Source: Lachnospiraceae bacterium (GTDB lineage Bacteria > Bacillota > Clostridia > Lachnospirales > Lachnospiraceae). From it: 64,000 nucleotides of DNA. Positions 52,724-61,204 of the stretch are shown piece by piece. The stretch lies in contig JAQXVT010000081.1 in assembly GCA_029225065.1 (NCBI GenBank), forward strand, positions 1 to 64,000. The letters are read 5' to 3'. The notes under the pieces are model-generated. The model worked only from the letters and a program-made list of their open reading frames with translations, did no database searches and had not been told where the DNA came from. Within the stretch, counting starts at the first letter, position 1, and the number at the start of each line of letters is the position of its first letter. The translations under genes and the position numbers were made by a program.

Positions 52724-54184
52724 ATGAAGGAATGGCTTGCGGCAATATATGACGGAACATGGTGGAGAAAAAAAAGCGCGCGAAAGATGCGCTGGCAGGC
52801 GGCATCACGTTATCCGCTTCCGGAACGGGAGCAGCTGGAACAGTATGCGGAGGCATTTTTTTCACTTGCAGATCTGTTTCAAAAGCTGCCGTGTCAGAAA
52901 GAGCGGTTTGGAGATGCGGAGCTGGAACAGCTGCTTTTGCAGGTTCAGGAGACGGCGTGTGCCGGATGCGCCCGGGGCATGGAATGCTGGCGGACAAACT
53001 ATTATGAAAACTGGAATGTGATTTTTCACCTGATGGATCAGCTGGAGCTGGAGGGAGAAATCACACAGGAAGGAATTGCACAGCTGGAGGAGGTCTGCAC
53101 ACTTCCCAAGGAGACTGCGCGGGCGGTCACGCAGGCATATATGAAGCAGCGCAGCAATCTTTTATGGAACAACCGGATGCTGGAGCAGCGCATGGCAGCG
53201 GGCGAGGAAATTTATCAGACGGCGGTTTTGTGGCGCACCATGGCGCAGGGAATGGCGGGCAGTCCGAGAAAAGAGGAAAAGCTCTCCGCAAAGATCTGGC
53301 CGGAGCTGCGCAGCCTTGGAATGGAGCTTGGCAGTCTGCGGATCGTACAGCGGGGCGAGGACGGAGCAGAGGTGTTTCTTGTACTGCGTGCGCGAAAGAA
53401 ACTGCCGGTCTCCGCAAAGACGATTGCGGAGCTTCTTTCTGACTGTATGGGAGAGAAAATGCGTCCTGCGTGGAACTGTACGGCGGTTCCGGGCGAATCA
53501 TTTGAGACGTTTCATTTTGTGCCGGAGACAAGATATCAGATCCTGTGCGGCATTTCCAGAATTACGAAAGACGGAGAGCTGGTCTCGGGTGACAACTACG
53601 CATTTCTGCAAAAGGATACCGGACGGATTGTGATGAGCCTGGCGGATGGAATGGGTTCCGGAGTAGGGGCGTGTCAGGAAAGCGAGAAAGTGATCGAGCT
53701 GCTGGAGCAGTTTTTTCAGGCCGGGTTTCCGCAGGAGACAGCGGTGCGGATGATCAATTCCTGCATGCTGCTGCAAAATCGGGATCAGATGTTTTCGACG
53801 CTTGACCTCTGCATGGTCGACCTCTACAATGCAAAGTGTGATTTCGTAAAATCCGGAGCGGCGGCGACCTTTCTGATGCAGGGAGATGAGCTGGAGGTGA
53901 TCCGTGGACGCGGTCTTCCGGCCGGAATTCTGCAGCAGTCTGATTATGAGAGTTTGCACCGGCAGCTTGGAGAAGGGGATACTGTCGTCATGATGACGGA
54001 CGGTGTGCTGGATGCGCTGACCGGCGAGAACGGCGAAGAGCAGATGAAAGAGCTGATCCGCCGCACCGCCACACCGAACGCAAAGGAACACGCAAGACGC
54101 CTGATGGAGCGCGTTTACCTGCTGCAGAAGCTGCAGGCTCACGACGACATGACAATACTAATAGGAAAGATATGGACAAAGTGA
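52724..54184 (+). CDS. spoIIE: SpoIIE-like PP2C phosphatase lacking the membrane domain
   Basis: A 486-residue phosphatase at the spoIIE position. The C-terminal PP2C domain has SGDNYAFLQ, SLADGMGSGVGA, MMTDGVLDAL and HDDMTILIG with the metal-binding Asp residues. A central region contains CAGCARGMECWRTNYYE, like the Cys/Trp segment of SpoIIE region II. The ten transmembrane helices of classical SpoIIE (~820 residues) are absent: only 146 bases separate divIC from this gene. In sporulation SpoIIE dephosphorylates SpoIIAA to release sigma F. ATG 52724 is 7 bases after GGAGG; upstream in-frame ATGs (52718, 52658) are poorer. Confidence 0.85.
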   Translation: MKEWLAAIYDGTWWRKKSARKMRWQAASRYPLPEREQLEQYAEAFFSLADLFQKLPCQKERFGDAELEQLLLQVQETACAGCARGMECWRTNYYENWNVIFHLMDQLELEGEITQEGIAQLEEVCTLPKETARAVTQAYMKQRSNLLWNNRMLEQRMAAGEEIYQTAVLWRTMAQGMAGSPRKEEKLSAKIWPELRSLGMELGSLRIVQRGEDGAEVFLVLRARKKLPVSAKTIAELLSDCMGEKMRPAWNCTAVPGESFETFHFVPETRYQILCGISRITKDGELVSGDNYAFLQKDTGRIVMSLADGMGSGVGACQESEKVIELLEQFFQAGFPQETAVRMINSCMLLQNRDQMFSTLDLCMVDLYNAKCDFVKSGAAATFLMQGDELEVIRGRGLPAGILQQSDYESLHRQLGEGDTVVMMTDGVLDALTGENGEEQMKELIRRTATPNAKEHARRLMERVYLLQKLQAHDDMTILIGKIWTK

Positions 54185-54292
54185 AGAACAGCAGCAAAAT
54201 GCGAAGGCAGATCATGGAAAATTTATTTGACATGAGCTGTATTGGCATTTGTGGGCCTGGTCTGAAGGACGTAAACGAGAGGGGATAAAACG

Positions 54293-55720
54293 ATGAACCG
54301 CATTTACCAAACCATCCGGCAATACCACATGATTTCTCCGGGCGACCGCGTGATCGCCGGCGTATCGGGCGGTGCAGATTCTGTCTGCCTGCTGCGGGCA
54401 CTCGCCAGCTACCGCAAGCAGGTTCCGTTTACACTGTTTGTGGTACATGTCGAGCACGGCATCCGCGGGGAGGAGAGTCTGGAGGACGCGGCGTTTGTGA
54501 AGGAGTTGTGTGAGACGCTTGCAGTCCCTTTTTATATGGAAGCATGTGATGTAACTGCGTATGCAAAAGCACACCGGATGACGGTGGAAGAGGCCGGGCG
54601 AAGCGTGCGCTATGATTGTTTTGAAAAGGTGCGCGTGCAGCTTGGAGCTCAAAAGATTGCGGTGGCGCATAATCAGAACGATCAGGCGGAGACGGTGCTG
54701 TGGAATCTCGTACGCGGCTCCGGACTGAAGGGGCTTGGCGGCATCCGGCCGGTGCGGGAGCATATCATAAGGCCGCTTTTATTTCTTAGAAGGCCGGAGA
54801 TCGAGGCGATTTTAAAGGAGCTGGGGCAGCCGTGGCGGACCGACAGGACGAATCTGGAGACGGATTATACGCGCAACCGCCTGCGCCGGGAAATTCTTCC
54901 GCAGCTGGAAAAAAGCCTGAATCGTCAGGCCGTGCAGCACATTGCGCAGGCAGCAAATCGACTGCAGGAGGCGGAGCAGTACATCGAAAAACAGACGGAG
55001 AAAGCAGCGCAGCAGAGTATCGAAATCAGAAAGGACGGAAGCGCCGCGCTTTTGCTGGAGCAATATGAGCGTCAGGAGAAGCTGATTCAGCAGGAATTAC
55101 TGAAGCGTGCGCTCGACACCCTGTCAGGCGGGAGCGGCAGAAAGGATATCGGAAGCGTTCACCTGCAGCAGCTTGCGGAGCTTGCAAAAAAGGACTGCGG
55201 ACGGGAAACGCAGCTGCCGGGCGGTATCCGGGCCGTGCGGGAGAACGGCTGTATTCACTTTCAAAAGTGTGAGAAGGCGCGAAAGAGGATGCAGGAAACG
55301 AATACGGGGCGGGAAATCTGCTGTGTGGAGCCCGGGATGGACATCATACAGGAGGGCAGAAGAATCAAAACCGCTGTTTTTGAGAATTCTCCCCGGTTTT
55401 GGAATGAAATTCAGCAAGAAAATAAGTGTACGAAATGGCTTTCTTATGATACAATATATAGCAATGTCTGCCTGCGGACGCGCCGCAGCGGGGACTATCT
55501 CGTTGTAAACGCCAAGGGCGGACGCAGGAAACTGAAGGATTATCTGATCGATCAGAAAATCCCAAAAGGAGAGAGGGATACACTCTGGCTGCTGGCGGAT
55601 GGCTCACATATTCTGTGGGTGGTCGGATGGCGCATCAGTGAGGCAGCAAAAGTAAGGCAGGATACCAGCAAAATTTTGAAAATACAGATAGAGGAGGTTT
55701 ATCATGAAGGAGAAAATTAA
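54293..55720 (+). CDS. tilS: tRNA(Ile)-lysidine synthetase
   Basis: A 475-residue enzyme that converts C34 of the CAT-anticodon tRNA-Ile to lysidine using ATP and lysine. The PP-loop SGGADS is at residues 25-30; VVHVEHGIRGEESLEDAAFV and AHNQNDQAETVLWNLVRGSGL are the family blocks. The C-terminal TilS domain includes RTRRSGDYLV and KLKDYLIDQKIPKGERD. GAGAGGGGATAAAACG precedes the ATG. It overlaps hpt by 17 bases, the order known from B. subtilis (tilS-hprT-ftsH). Confidence 0.96.
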   Translation: MNRIYQTIRQYHMISPGDRVIAGVSGGADSVCLLRALASYRKQVPFTLFVVHVEHGIRGEESLEDAAFVKELCETLAVPFYMEACDVTAYAKAHRMTVEEAGRSVRYDCFEKVRVQLGAQKIAVAHNQNDQAETVLWNLVRGSGLKGLGGIRPVREHIIRPLLFLRRPEIEAILKELGQPWRTDRTNLETDYTRNRLRREILPQLEKSLNRQAVQHIAQAANRLQEAEQYIEKQTEKAAQQSIEIRKDGSAALLLEQYERQEKLIQQELLKRALDTLSGGSGRKDIGSVHLQQLAELAKKDCGRETQLPGGIRAVRENGCIHFQKCEKARKRMQETNTGREICCVEPGMDIIQEGRRIKTAVFENSPRFWNEIQQENKCTKWLSYDTIYSNVCLRTRRSGDYLVVNAKGGRRKLKDYLIDQKIPKGERDTLWLLADGSHILWVVGWRISEAAKVRQDTSKILKIQIEEVYHEGEN

Positions 55721-56234
55721 AATTTTTCTGCCGGAGCAGAAAGTAAATGCAAGAATTGCAGAGGTGGCAAAAAAGATCAGCGAGGATTACGCAGGAGAGG
55801 AAGTGCATCTGATCTGCGTGCTGAAGGGAAGCGTATTCTTTACATGTGAGCTGGCAAAGCGTATCACCGTGCCGGTGACGATGGACTTTATGTCCTGCAG
55901 CAGCTATGGAAACGATACGAAATCAAGCGGAGTCGTAAAGATTGTAAAGGATCTCGACGAGCCGCTGGAGGGAAAGAATGTCCTTGTCGTGGAGGATATT
56001 ATCGATTCCGGACGTACGTTAAGCTATCTGCTTGACATTTTAGGAAAGCGCAATCCGAAGTCCATGCGTCTTTGCACGCTGCTCGATAAGCCGGACCGCA
56101 GAGTAAAGGATGTCACCGTCGATTACACCTGCTTTGAGATTCCGGATGAATTTGTCGTAGGATATGGATTGGATTACGCGCAGAAATACCGCAATCTCCC
56201 GTTTATCGGCGTCGTAGAGTTTGTAGAAGATTAA
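55704..56234 (+). CDS. hpt: Hypoxanthine phosphoribosyltransferase
   Basis: A 176-residue purine-salvage enzyme that makes IMP/GMP from hypoxanthine/guanine and PRPP. The PRPP motif VLVVEDIIDSGRTLSYLL (~residues 93-110) and the flexible-loop region DFMSCSSYGNDTKSSG are diagnostic. AGAGGAGGTTTATC lies upstream of the ATG inside tilS, so it is co-translated. Confidence 0.96.
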   Translation: MKEKIKIFLPEQKVNARIAEVAKKISEDYAGEEVHLICVLKGSVFFTCELAKRITVPVTMDFMSCSSYGNDTKSSGVVKIVKDLDEPLEGKNVLVVEDIIDSGRTLSYLLDILGKRNPKSMRLCTLLDKPDRRVKDVTVDYTCFEIPDEFVVGYGLDYAQKYRNLPFIGVVEFVED

Positions 56235-56386
56235 TCTCGTAAGGCGGGACCCACGTCAGTGGGAGGATCCCTTACGAGCGCGCGTCCGGTAAGAAAGAAG
56301 TCATGCTGCCAGGATCAGCGCAAAATCTCAATCTCATAAGAACAGGCGCTGCCCCACTTTGGCAGTGACCGGAAAGGAGAACAAAA
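56235..56386 (+). promoter_or_regulatory. hpt-ftsH intercistronic hairpins
   Basis: CTCGTAAGG (56237) pairs with CCTTACGAG (56271), with an inner CCCAC/GTGGG; a second hairpin CTGCC-CCACTTT-GGCAG lies near 56350-56366. No T run, so transcription probably continues into ftsH. Confidence 0.55.
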
Positions 56387-58225
56387 TTGAACAGAAATTT
56401 AAAAGGACCGTGGTTTTATGTGGTCGTCGTGCTTCTGATTCTGCTGCTGTTTCAGACCTTCCGCGGCGGAATGGAAGCGAGCCAGACCTGGAATTACCGC
56501 GAGTTTGAGGAAGCGGTAGACGGCGGAGACGTCGTGCGGGTCGAGATCACACAGAATCAGGAGGTGCCGACCGGCAGCCTGAAGGTGACGCTTAAGGACG
56601 GCGACGTGAGATACGTCAACGTAACCGATGTAAAAGAAGTGCAGTCCGAGCTGGAGCAGCAGGACGCGATTACGCTCGATGTGAAGGATGTGCCGAAGCA
56701 GAGCGTATGGCTGTCGATTCTCCCAACGATCATGATCGCAGTCGTTCTGCTTTTGATCTTCTCGATGATGAACCGACAGGCAGGCGGCGGAAACAGCAAA
56801 ATGATGAACTTCGGCAAGAGCCGGGCGCGGATGATCACGCCTGATGCAAAGCGCGTGACATTCCAGGATGTGGCCGGTCTGCAGGAGGAAAAGGAAGAGC
56901 TGGAGGAGATCGTCGATTTCTTAAAAGAGCCGGGCAAATTTACTCAGGTTGGCGCCCGGATTCCGAAGGGGGTTATTTTAGTAGGCCCTCCGGGTACCGG
57001 AAAGACGCTTCTTGCCAAGGCGATTGCAGGCGAGGCAGGCGTACCGTTTTTCAGCATTTCCGGTTCCGATTTCGTGGAAATGTTTGTCGGCGTGGGTGCA
57101 TCACGTGTGCGCGATCTGTTTGAGGAAGCCAAGAAGCATCAGCCGTGTATTGTGTTCATCGATGAGATCGACGCGGTGGCAAGACGCAGGGGCACCGGCA
57201 TGGGCGGCGGCCACGACGAGCGTGAGCAGACGTTGAATCAGCTGCTTGTGGAGATGGATGGTTTCGGTGTCAACGAGGGCATCATTGTGATGGCGGCGAC
57301 GAACCGCGTGGATATCCTCGATCCGGCAATCCTTCGTCCGGGCCGTTTTGACCGTCAGGTTGCTGTCGGCCGTCCGGATGTGAAGGGAAGAGAAGAGATT
57401 CTGCAGGTGCATGTAAAGGGCAAGCCGCTCGGCGATGACGTGGATCTTGCGGAGGTAGCGCGTACGACGGCAGGATTTACCGGCGCAGACCTGGAAAACC
57501 TGATGAATGAATCGGCAATCCTTGCAGCGAAAGAAAAGAGAGCCTACATCCGGCATGAGGACATCAACCGCGCCTTTGTCAAGGTAGGCATCGGAGCAGA
57601 GAAAAAGAGCCGCGTGATCTCCGAAAAAGAAAAACGGATTACAGCGTATCATGAGGCAGGCCATGCAATTCTGTTCCACCTGCTTCCGGATGTGGGACCG
57701 GTGCATACGATCTCGATTATCCCAACGGGACGCGGAGCAGCAGGCTATACGATGCCGCTGCCGGAAAAGGATGAGATGTTCCGCACAAAGGGCAAAATGA
57801 CGCAGGAACTGATCGTGGATCTGGGCGGACGCGTGGCGGAGGAACTGATCTTCGGCGACGTGACAACGGGCGCATCGCAGGATATCAAGCAGGCGACGGC
57901 GCTTGCCAGAGCGATGGTGACGCGCTACGGTATGTCAGACCGCATCGGACTGATCAACTACGACAACGATGATGATGAAGTCTTTATTGGCCGTGATCTG
58001 GCGCATACCCGTTCCTATGGCGAGGATATTGCATGTGCGATCGACGAGGAAGTAAAGCGTATGATCGAGGAGGCACATGGAAAAGCACGCGAGATGATCA
58101 AGGCGCATGAGGATGTTCTGCATTCCTGCGCGGCACTTCTGATTGAAAAGGAGAAGATCGGAAGAGACGAATTCGAAGCGCTGTTCGGTGCAAAGATCGA
58201 TCAGGAGACACAGGAGCAGGCATAA
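56387..58225 (+). CDS. ftsH: ATP-dependent zinc metalloprotease FtsH (TTG start)
   Basis: A 612-residue membrane AAA protease. Two N-terminal helices ([17 protein letters not shown] and [17 protein letters not shown]) flank an external domain; then Walker A GPPGTGKT (~200), Walker [15 protein letters not shown], the second region of homology [20 protein letters not shown] and zinc site [10 protein letters not shown] (~422). It degrades membrane and regulatory proteins. The start is TTG at 56387, with GAAAGGAGAACAAAA upstream; no ATG fits. Last gene of the block. Confidence 0.96.
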   Translation: MNRNLKGPWFYVVVVLLILLLFQTFRGGMEASQTWNYREFEEAVDGGDVVRVEITQNQEVPTGSLKVTLKDGDVRYVNVTDVKEVQSELEQQDAITLDVKDVPKQSVWLSILPTIMIAVVLLLIFSMMNRQAGGGNSKMMNFGKSRARMITPDAKRVTFQDVAGLQEEKEELEEIVDFLKEPGKFTQVGARIPKGVILVGPPGTGKTLLAKAIAGEAGVPFFSISGSDFVEMFVGVGASRVRDLFEEAKKHQPCIVFIDEIDAVARRRGTGMGGGHDEREQTLNQLLVEMDGFGVNEGIIVMAATNRVDILDPAILRPGRFDRQVAVGRPDVKGREEILQVHVKGKPLGDDVDLAEVARTTAGFTGADLENLMNESAILAAKEKRAYIRHEDINRAFVKVGIGAEKKSRVISEKEKRITAYHEAGHAILFHLLPDVGPVHTISIIPTGRGAAGYTMPLPEKDEMFRTKGKMTQELIVDLGGRVAEELIFGDVTTGASQDIKQATALARAMVTRYGMSDRIGLINYDNDDDEVFIGRDLAHTRSYGEDIACAIDEEVKRMIEEAHGKAREMIKAHEDVLHSCAALLIEKEKIGRDEFEALFGAKIDQETQEQA

Positions 58226-58376
58226 AAAATCCGCTGTAAGACAAAAAACGCGGAAAAACGTCTGGTTCGTATATTTTGACAGCAAAAAAGAACGGAAAAA
58301 CGCAGGAACGAAATAAAAATGCACAAAAACGGACACTCATTTTTGTGAACTTTGTGCACACTTAATTGGGAGGCGA
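58226..58376. other. Gap after ftsH
   Basis: About 150 bases, A-rich, with no gene, terminator or repeat I can support. Confidence 0.4.
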
Positions 58377-58490
58377 TGCTATAATTACACTCGTAAAACC
58401 CCCCAATACATTATATAGTTTTTGCTACACCCCATTAGAAGAAATACCTTCTCCAAAGAGAGCAGCCAGAGATGGCTGCTCTCTTTCGTT
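58377..58490 (+). ncRNA. Candidate small RNA with extended -10 promoter and C-rich single strand
   Basis: TGCTATAAT (58377-58385) is an extended -10 box. From a start near 58392 the transcript would contain AAAACCCCCC and CACCCC stretches, a small AGAAG/CTTCT hairpin, and a strong 13-bp hairpin AAAGAGAGCAGCC/GGCTGCTCTCTTT (58455-58486) ending in TTTCGTT. The ~95-base size, C-rich unpaired segments and intrinsic terminator resemble Firmicute base-pairing RNAs such as FsrA or RsaE. It could also be an attenuated leader of the downstream gene. No coding frame fits. Confidence 0.45.
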
Positions 58491-58636
58491 ACCGGGGAAA
58501 ATATCCTGTACCGGTGGAAAATGGACAGGAAAACGCGCTGTCAGGATCGAATCAGGCTGCAGCGAACAGAGAGGCAGCGTGGTGGATCTATGAAATCAGC
58601 GGTTGTACAAAAAAGGAAATTAGTATAAAATGGTTA

Positions 58637-58660
58637 CTGTTCAGAACGGACCCTGAACAG
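58637..58660 (+). repeat. Inverted repeat of the GTTCAGA family
   Basis: CTGTTCAG pairs with CTGAACAG (8 bp, 8-base loop), preceded by GGTTA, 32 bases before the amylase start. It could be an operator or a relative of the repeat at 15965. Confidence 0.5.
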
Positions 58661-58691
58661 GTATGTAAAATGACAAACAGAGGTAAATGAC

Positions 58692-61154
58692 ATGGATCAG
58701 CAGTTTCAGTCAGTGATGCAGACACTGAATTACATCATGTGGATGCGTCCTGTTTTTAAAGTAGATGCGTTATTCAGCGACGAGACGGAAAATTATGTCT
58801 GTCCGATGGAGCCAAAGCCGGGCGATGCGGTGAAAATTCGTTTCCGCACGGGGAAGGACAACGTCGATCAGGTGTACTTTATCAGCGGTGCGCTCAAAAA
58901 AGAGATGGAGCACGAGTTCAGTGAGGATGTGTTTGATTACTATGCGACGGAGATCACGGTGAGTGAGGAGCCGGTTTACTACTACTTTGAGATTCGGGCC
59001 GGACAGACGAGGTGCTTTTATAATAAGCTCGGTGTCTCAAGAGATCTGCAGCAGAGCCGCTCATTCTGCGTGATGCCGGGCTTTTCCACGCCGGACTGGG
59101 CGAAGGGAGCGGTCATGTATCAGATCTTCACGGACCGCTTTTACAACGGCGATCCGACGAACGACGTGGAGGACCGCGAGTACATTTACATCGGAGAGGG
59201 TACCGCGAAGGTGCGTGACTGGAACAAGATGCCGGCCACGTCGATGGGAATCCGAGAATTTTACGGCGGAGACCTTGAGGGAGTGCGGAAAAAGCTGGAT
59301 TATCTGCAGGATCTTGGTGTGGAGGTGATTTACTTTAATCCGCTGTTTGTGTCACCTTCCAATCATAAATACGATATTCAGGACTATGATTATATTGATC
59401 CGCATTTTGGAAAGATTGTTCGAGATGAGGGCCGTCTGCTCGAAGGCTGGGAGAGCGAGAATCGCTATGCGACGCGCTATATCTCGCGGGTGACGGATCC
59501 GGCAAACCTGGAGGCGAGCAACGCGCTGTTTGCACAGCTCGTGGAAGAAATGCACCAGAGAGGCATGCGCGTGATTATTGACGGCGTGTTCAACCACTGC
59601 GGTTCGTTTAACAAATGGATGGACCGGGAGCGGATCTACGAGCGGCAGGAGGGGTATGAGCCGGGCGCTTTTATTTCCGCGGACAGCCCGTACCGGAGCT
59701 TTTTCAAGTTCCACAACGAGCATGAGTGGCCGTACAATCCGTTTTATGACGGCTGGTGGGGGCATGATACGCTGCCGAAGCTGAATTTTGAGGATTCCCC
59801 GAAACTGGAAGAATACATTATGAGAATCGCCGCAAAATGGGTTTCTCCGCCTTACAATGTCGACGGCTGGCGCCTGGATGTGGCGGCAGATCTCGGATTC
59901 AGCCAGGAATACAATCATGAATTCTGGCGCAAATTCCGCAGGGCGGTAAAGGATGCAAATCCAAACGCGATCATTTTAGCGGAGCATTACGGGGATGCGT
60001 CGAGCTGGCTGCATGGCGACCAGTGGGATACGGTCATGAATTATGATGCGTTCATGGAGCCGCTGACCTGGTTCTTTACAGGCATGGAGAAGCACAGCGA
60101 TGATTATCAGCCGGGTATGCTCGGCAATGTGAGAAGCTTTGTGGATGCGATGCGGTATCATATGGCAGCGTTCCTCGCTCCGTCGCTGCAGGTAGCGATG
60201 AATGAGCTTTCGAATCACGACCATTCGCGTTTCCTGACAAGGACGAATCATCACGTCGGAAGGGTCAATCATCTCGGCAGTGATGCGGCATCGCGCGACA
60301 TTCATCCGGAGGTTATGAGGGAAGCTGTGGTCATGCAGATGACGTGGCCGGGTGCACCGACGCTGTACTATGGCGATGAGGCGGGCGTGTGCGGATTCAC
60401 CGACCCGGACAACCGCCGGTCATATCCGTGGGGACGGGAGGATCAGCAGATGCTTGCGTTCCACAAGGCGGCAATCGCGATGCACAAAAAGTATCCGGTA
60501 CTGACGGGCGGTTCGCTGAAATTCCTGTACGAGGATTACAACATCCTTTCGTACGGACGATTCAGCCGGAAGCAGCAGCTGGTGATTGTGTTTAATAACA
60601 ATGATTCGGAGCGCACCATCAGTCTTCCGGTGTGGATGGCCGGTGTTTCTGATCATCAGGTACTTCGGAGAGTTTTCTATACGGATCGGAATGGATTTTC
60701 CGCGGACGGAAGTGCAGTCGCAGGCGAACAGGGCGGATGTCAGGCATACCGCAGCAGACAGAATGATTCCGCCTGCCAGGGCTGTGCAGCCGGTAATAAA
60801 TTCTGCGCGAAGACGGAGAAGATCGTGCTGCAGCCGGAGGCGACAGCGTGGTCGGTGCTCTCGGATGAGAATGCCGCAGAGGGTGAACTGCCGCAGGAGT
60901 ATCAGATGGAGCCGCAGGAGCCGGCGTTCTGGACTTCACAGGAGCTTCATACCGAGGTGCTGCCGCATGCGGTGGCGAAAGCATCGCTTCCGCCAAAGTG
61001 GACAAAGGCGAAAATTGAAGCCTCCGAGTGGACCGCAGAGCTGTGCGGCGGAAGTGATGGGGATAAAATGATCTATCCGGTGGATGCGGGACGTACGGTG
61101 CTGCGGCTTCCGGCATTTTCTGGATCGGTATTTTTGGCGTGTGAAGTGAAATGA
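58692..61154 (+). CDS. Glycoside hydrolase family 13 enzyme (neopullulanase/cyclomaltodextrinase-like)
   Basis: An 820-residue intracellular enzyme (no signal peptide) acting on alpha-glucans. An N-terminal beta domain (~1-130) precedes the barrel: KGAVMYQIFTDRFYNGDPTND, nucleophile Asp in VDGWRLDVAADLG (~395), acid Glu in ILAEHYGDAS (~430), and ELSNHDHSRF (~510). Usual cyclomaltodextrinases are ~590 residues; here a loop is inserted after the first barrel strand (GEGTAKVRDWNKMPATSMG) and the C-terminal domain is enlarged, with a four-Cys segment (GGCQAYRS...ACQGCAAGNKFC, ~residues 683-710). AGAGGTAAATGAC precedes the ATG. First gene of a short operon with the L,D-transpeptidase. Confidence 0.93.
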   Translation: MDQQFQSVMQTLNYIMWMRPVFKVDALFSDETENYVCPMEPKPGDAVKIRFRTGKDNVDQVYFISGALKKEMEHEFSEDVFDYYATEITVSEEPVYYYFEIRAGQTRCFYNKLGVSRDLQQSRSFCVMPGFSTPDWAKGAVMYQIFTDRFYNGDPTNDVEDREYIYIGEGTAKVRDWNKMPATSMGIREFYGGDLEGVRKKLDYLQDLGVEVIYFNPLFVSPSNHKYDIQDYDYIDPHFGKIVRDEGRLLEGWESENRYATRYISRVTDPANLEASNALFAQLVEEMHQRGMRVIIDGVFNHCGSFNKWMDRERIYERQEGYEPGAFISADSPYRSFFKFHNEHEWPYNPFYDGWWGHDTLPKLNFEDSPKLEEYIMRIAAKWVSPPYNVDGWRLDVAADLGFSQEYNHEFWRKFRRAVKDANPNAIILAEHYGDASSWLHGDQWDTVMNYDAFMEPLTWFFTGMEKHSDDYQPGMLGNVRSFVDAMRYHMAAFLAPSLQVAMNELSNHDHSRFLTRTNHHVGRVNHLGSDAASRDIHPEVMREAVVMQMTWPGAPTLYYGDEAGVCGFTDPDNRRSYPWGREDQQMLAFHKAAIAMHKKYPVLTGGSLKFLYEDYNILSYGRFSRKQQLVIVFNNNDSERTISLPVWMAGVSDHQVLRRVFYTDRNGFSADGSAVAGEQGGCQAYRSRQNDSACQGCAAGNKFCAKTEKIVLQPEATAWSVLSDENAAEGELPQEYQMEPQEPAFWTSQELHTEVLPHAVAKASLPPKWTKAKIEASEWTAELCGGSDGDKMIYPVDAGRTVLRLPAFSGSVFLACEVK

Positions 61155-61204
61155 AAAAGGAAAGAGACAAAAGAGCCGGTTGAAGAAAAGAAAGGATGGC
61201 ATAC

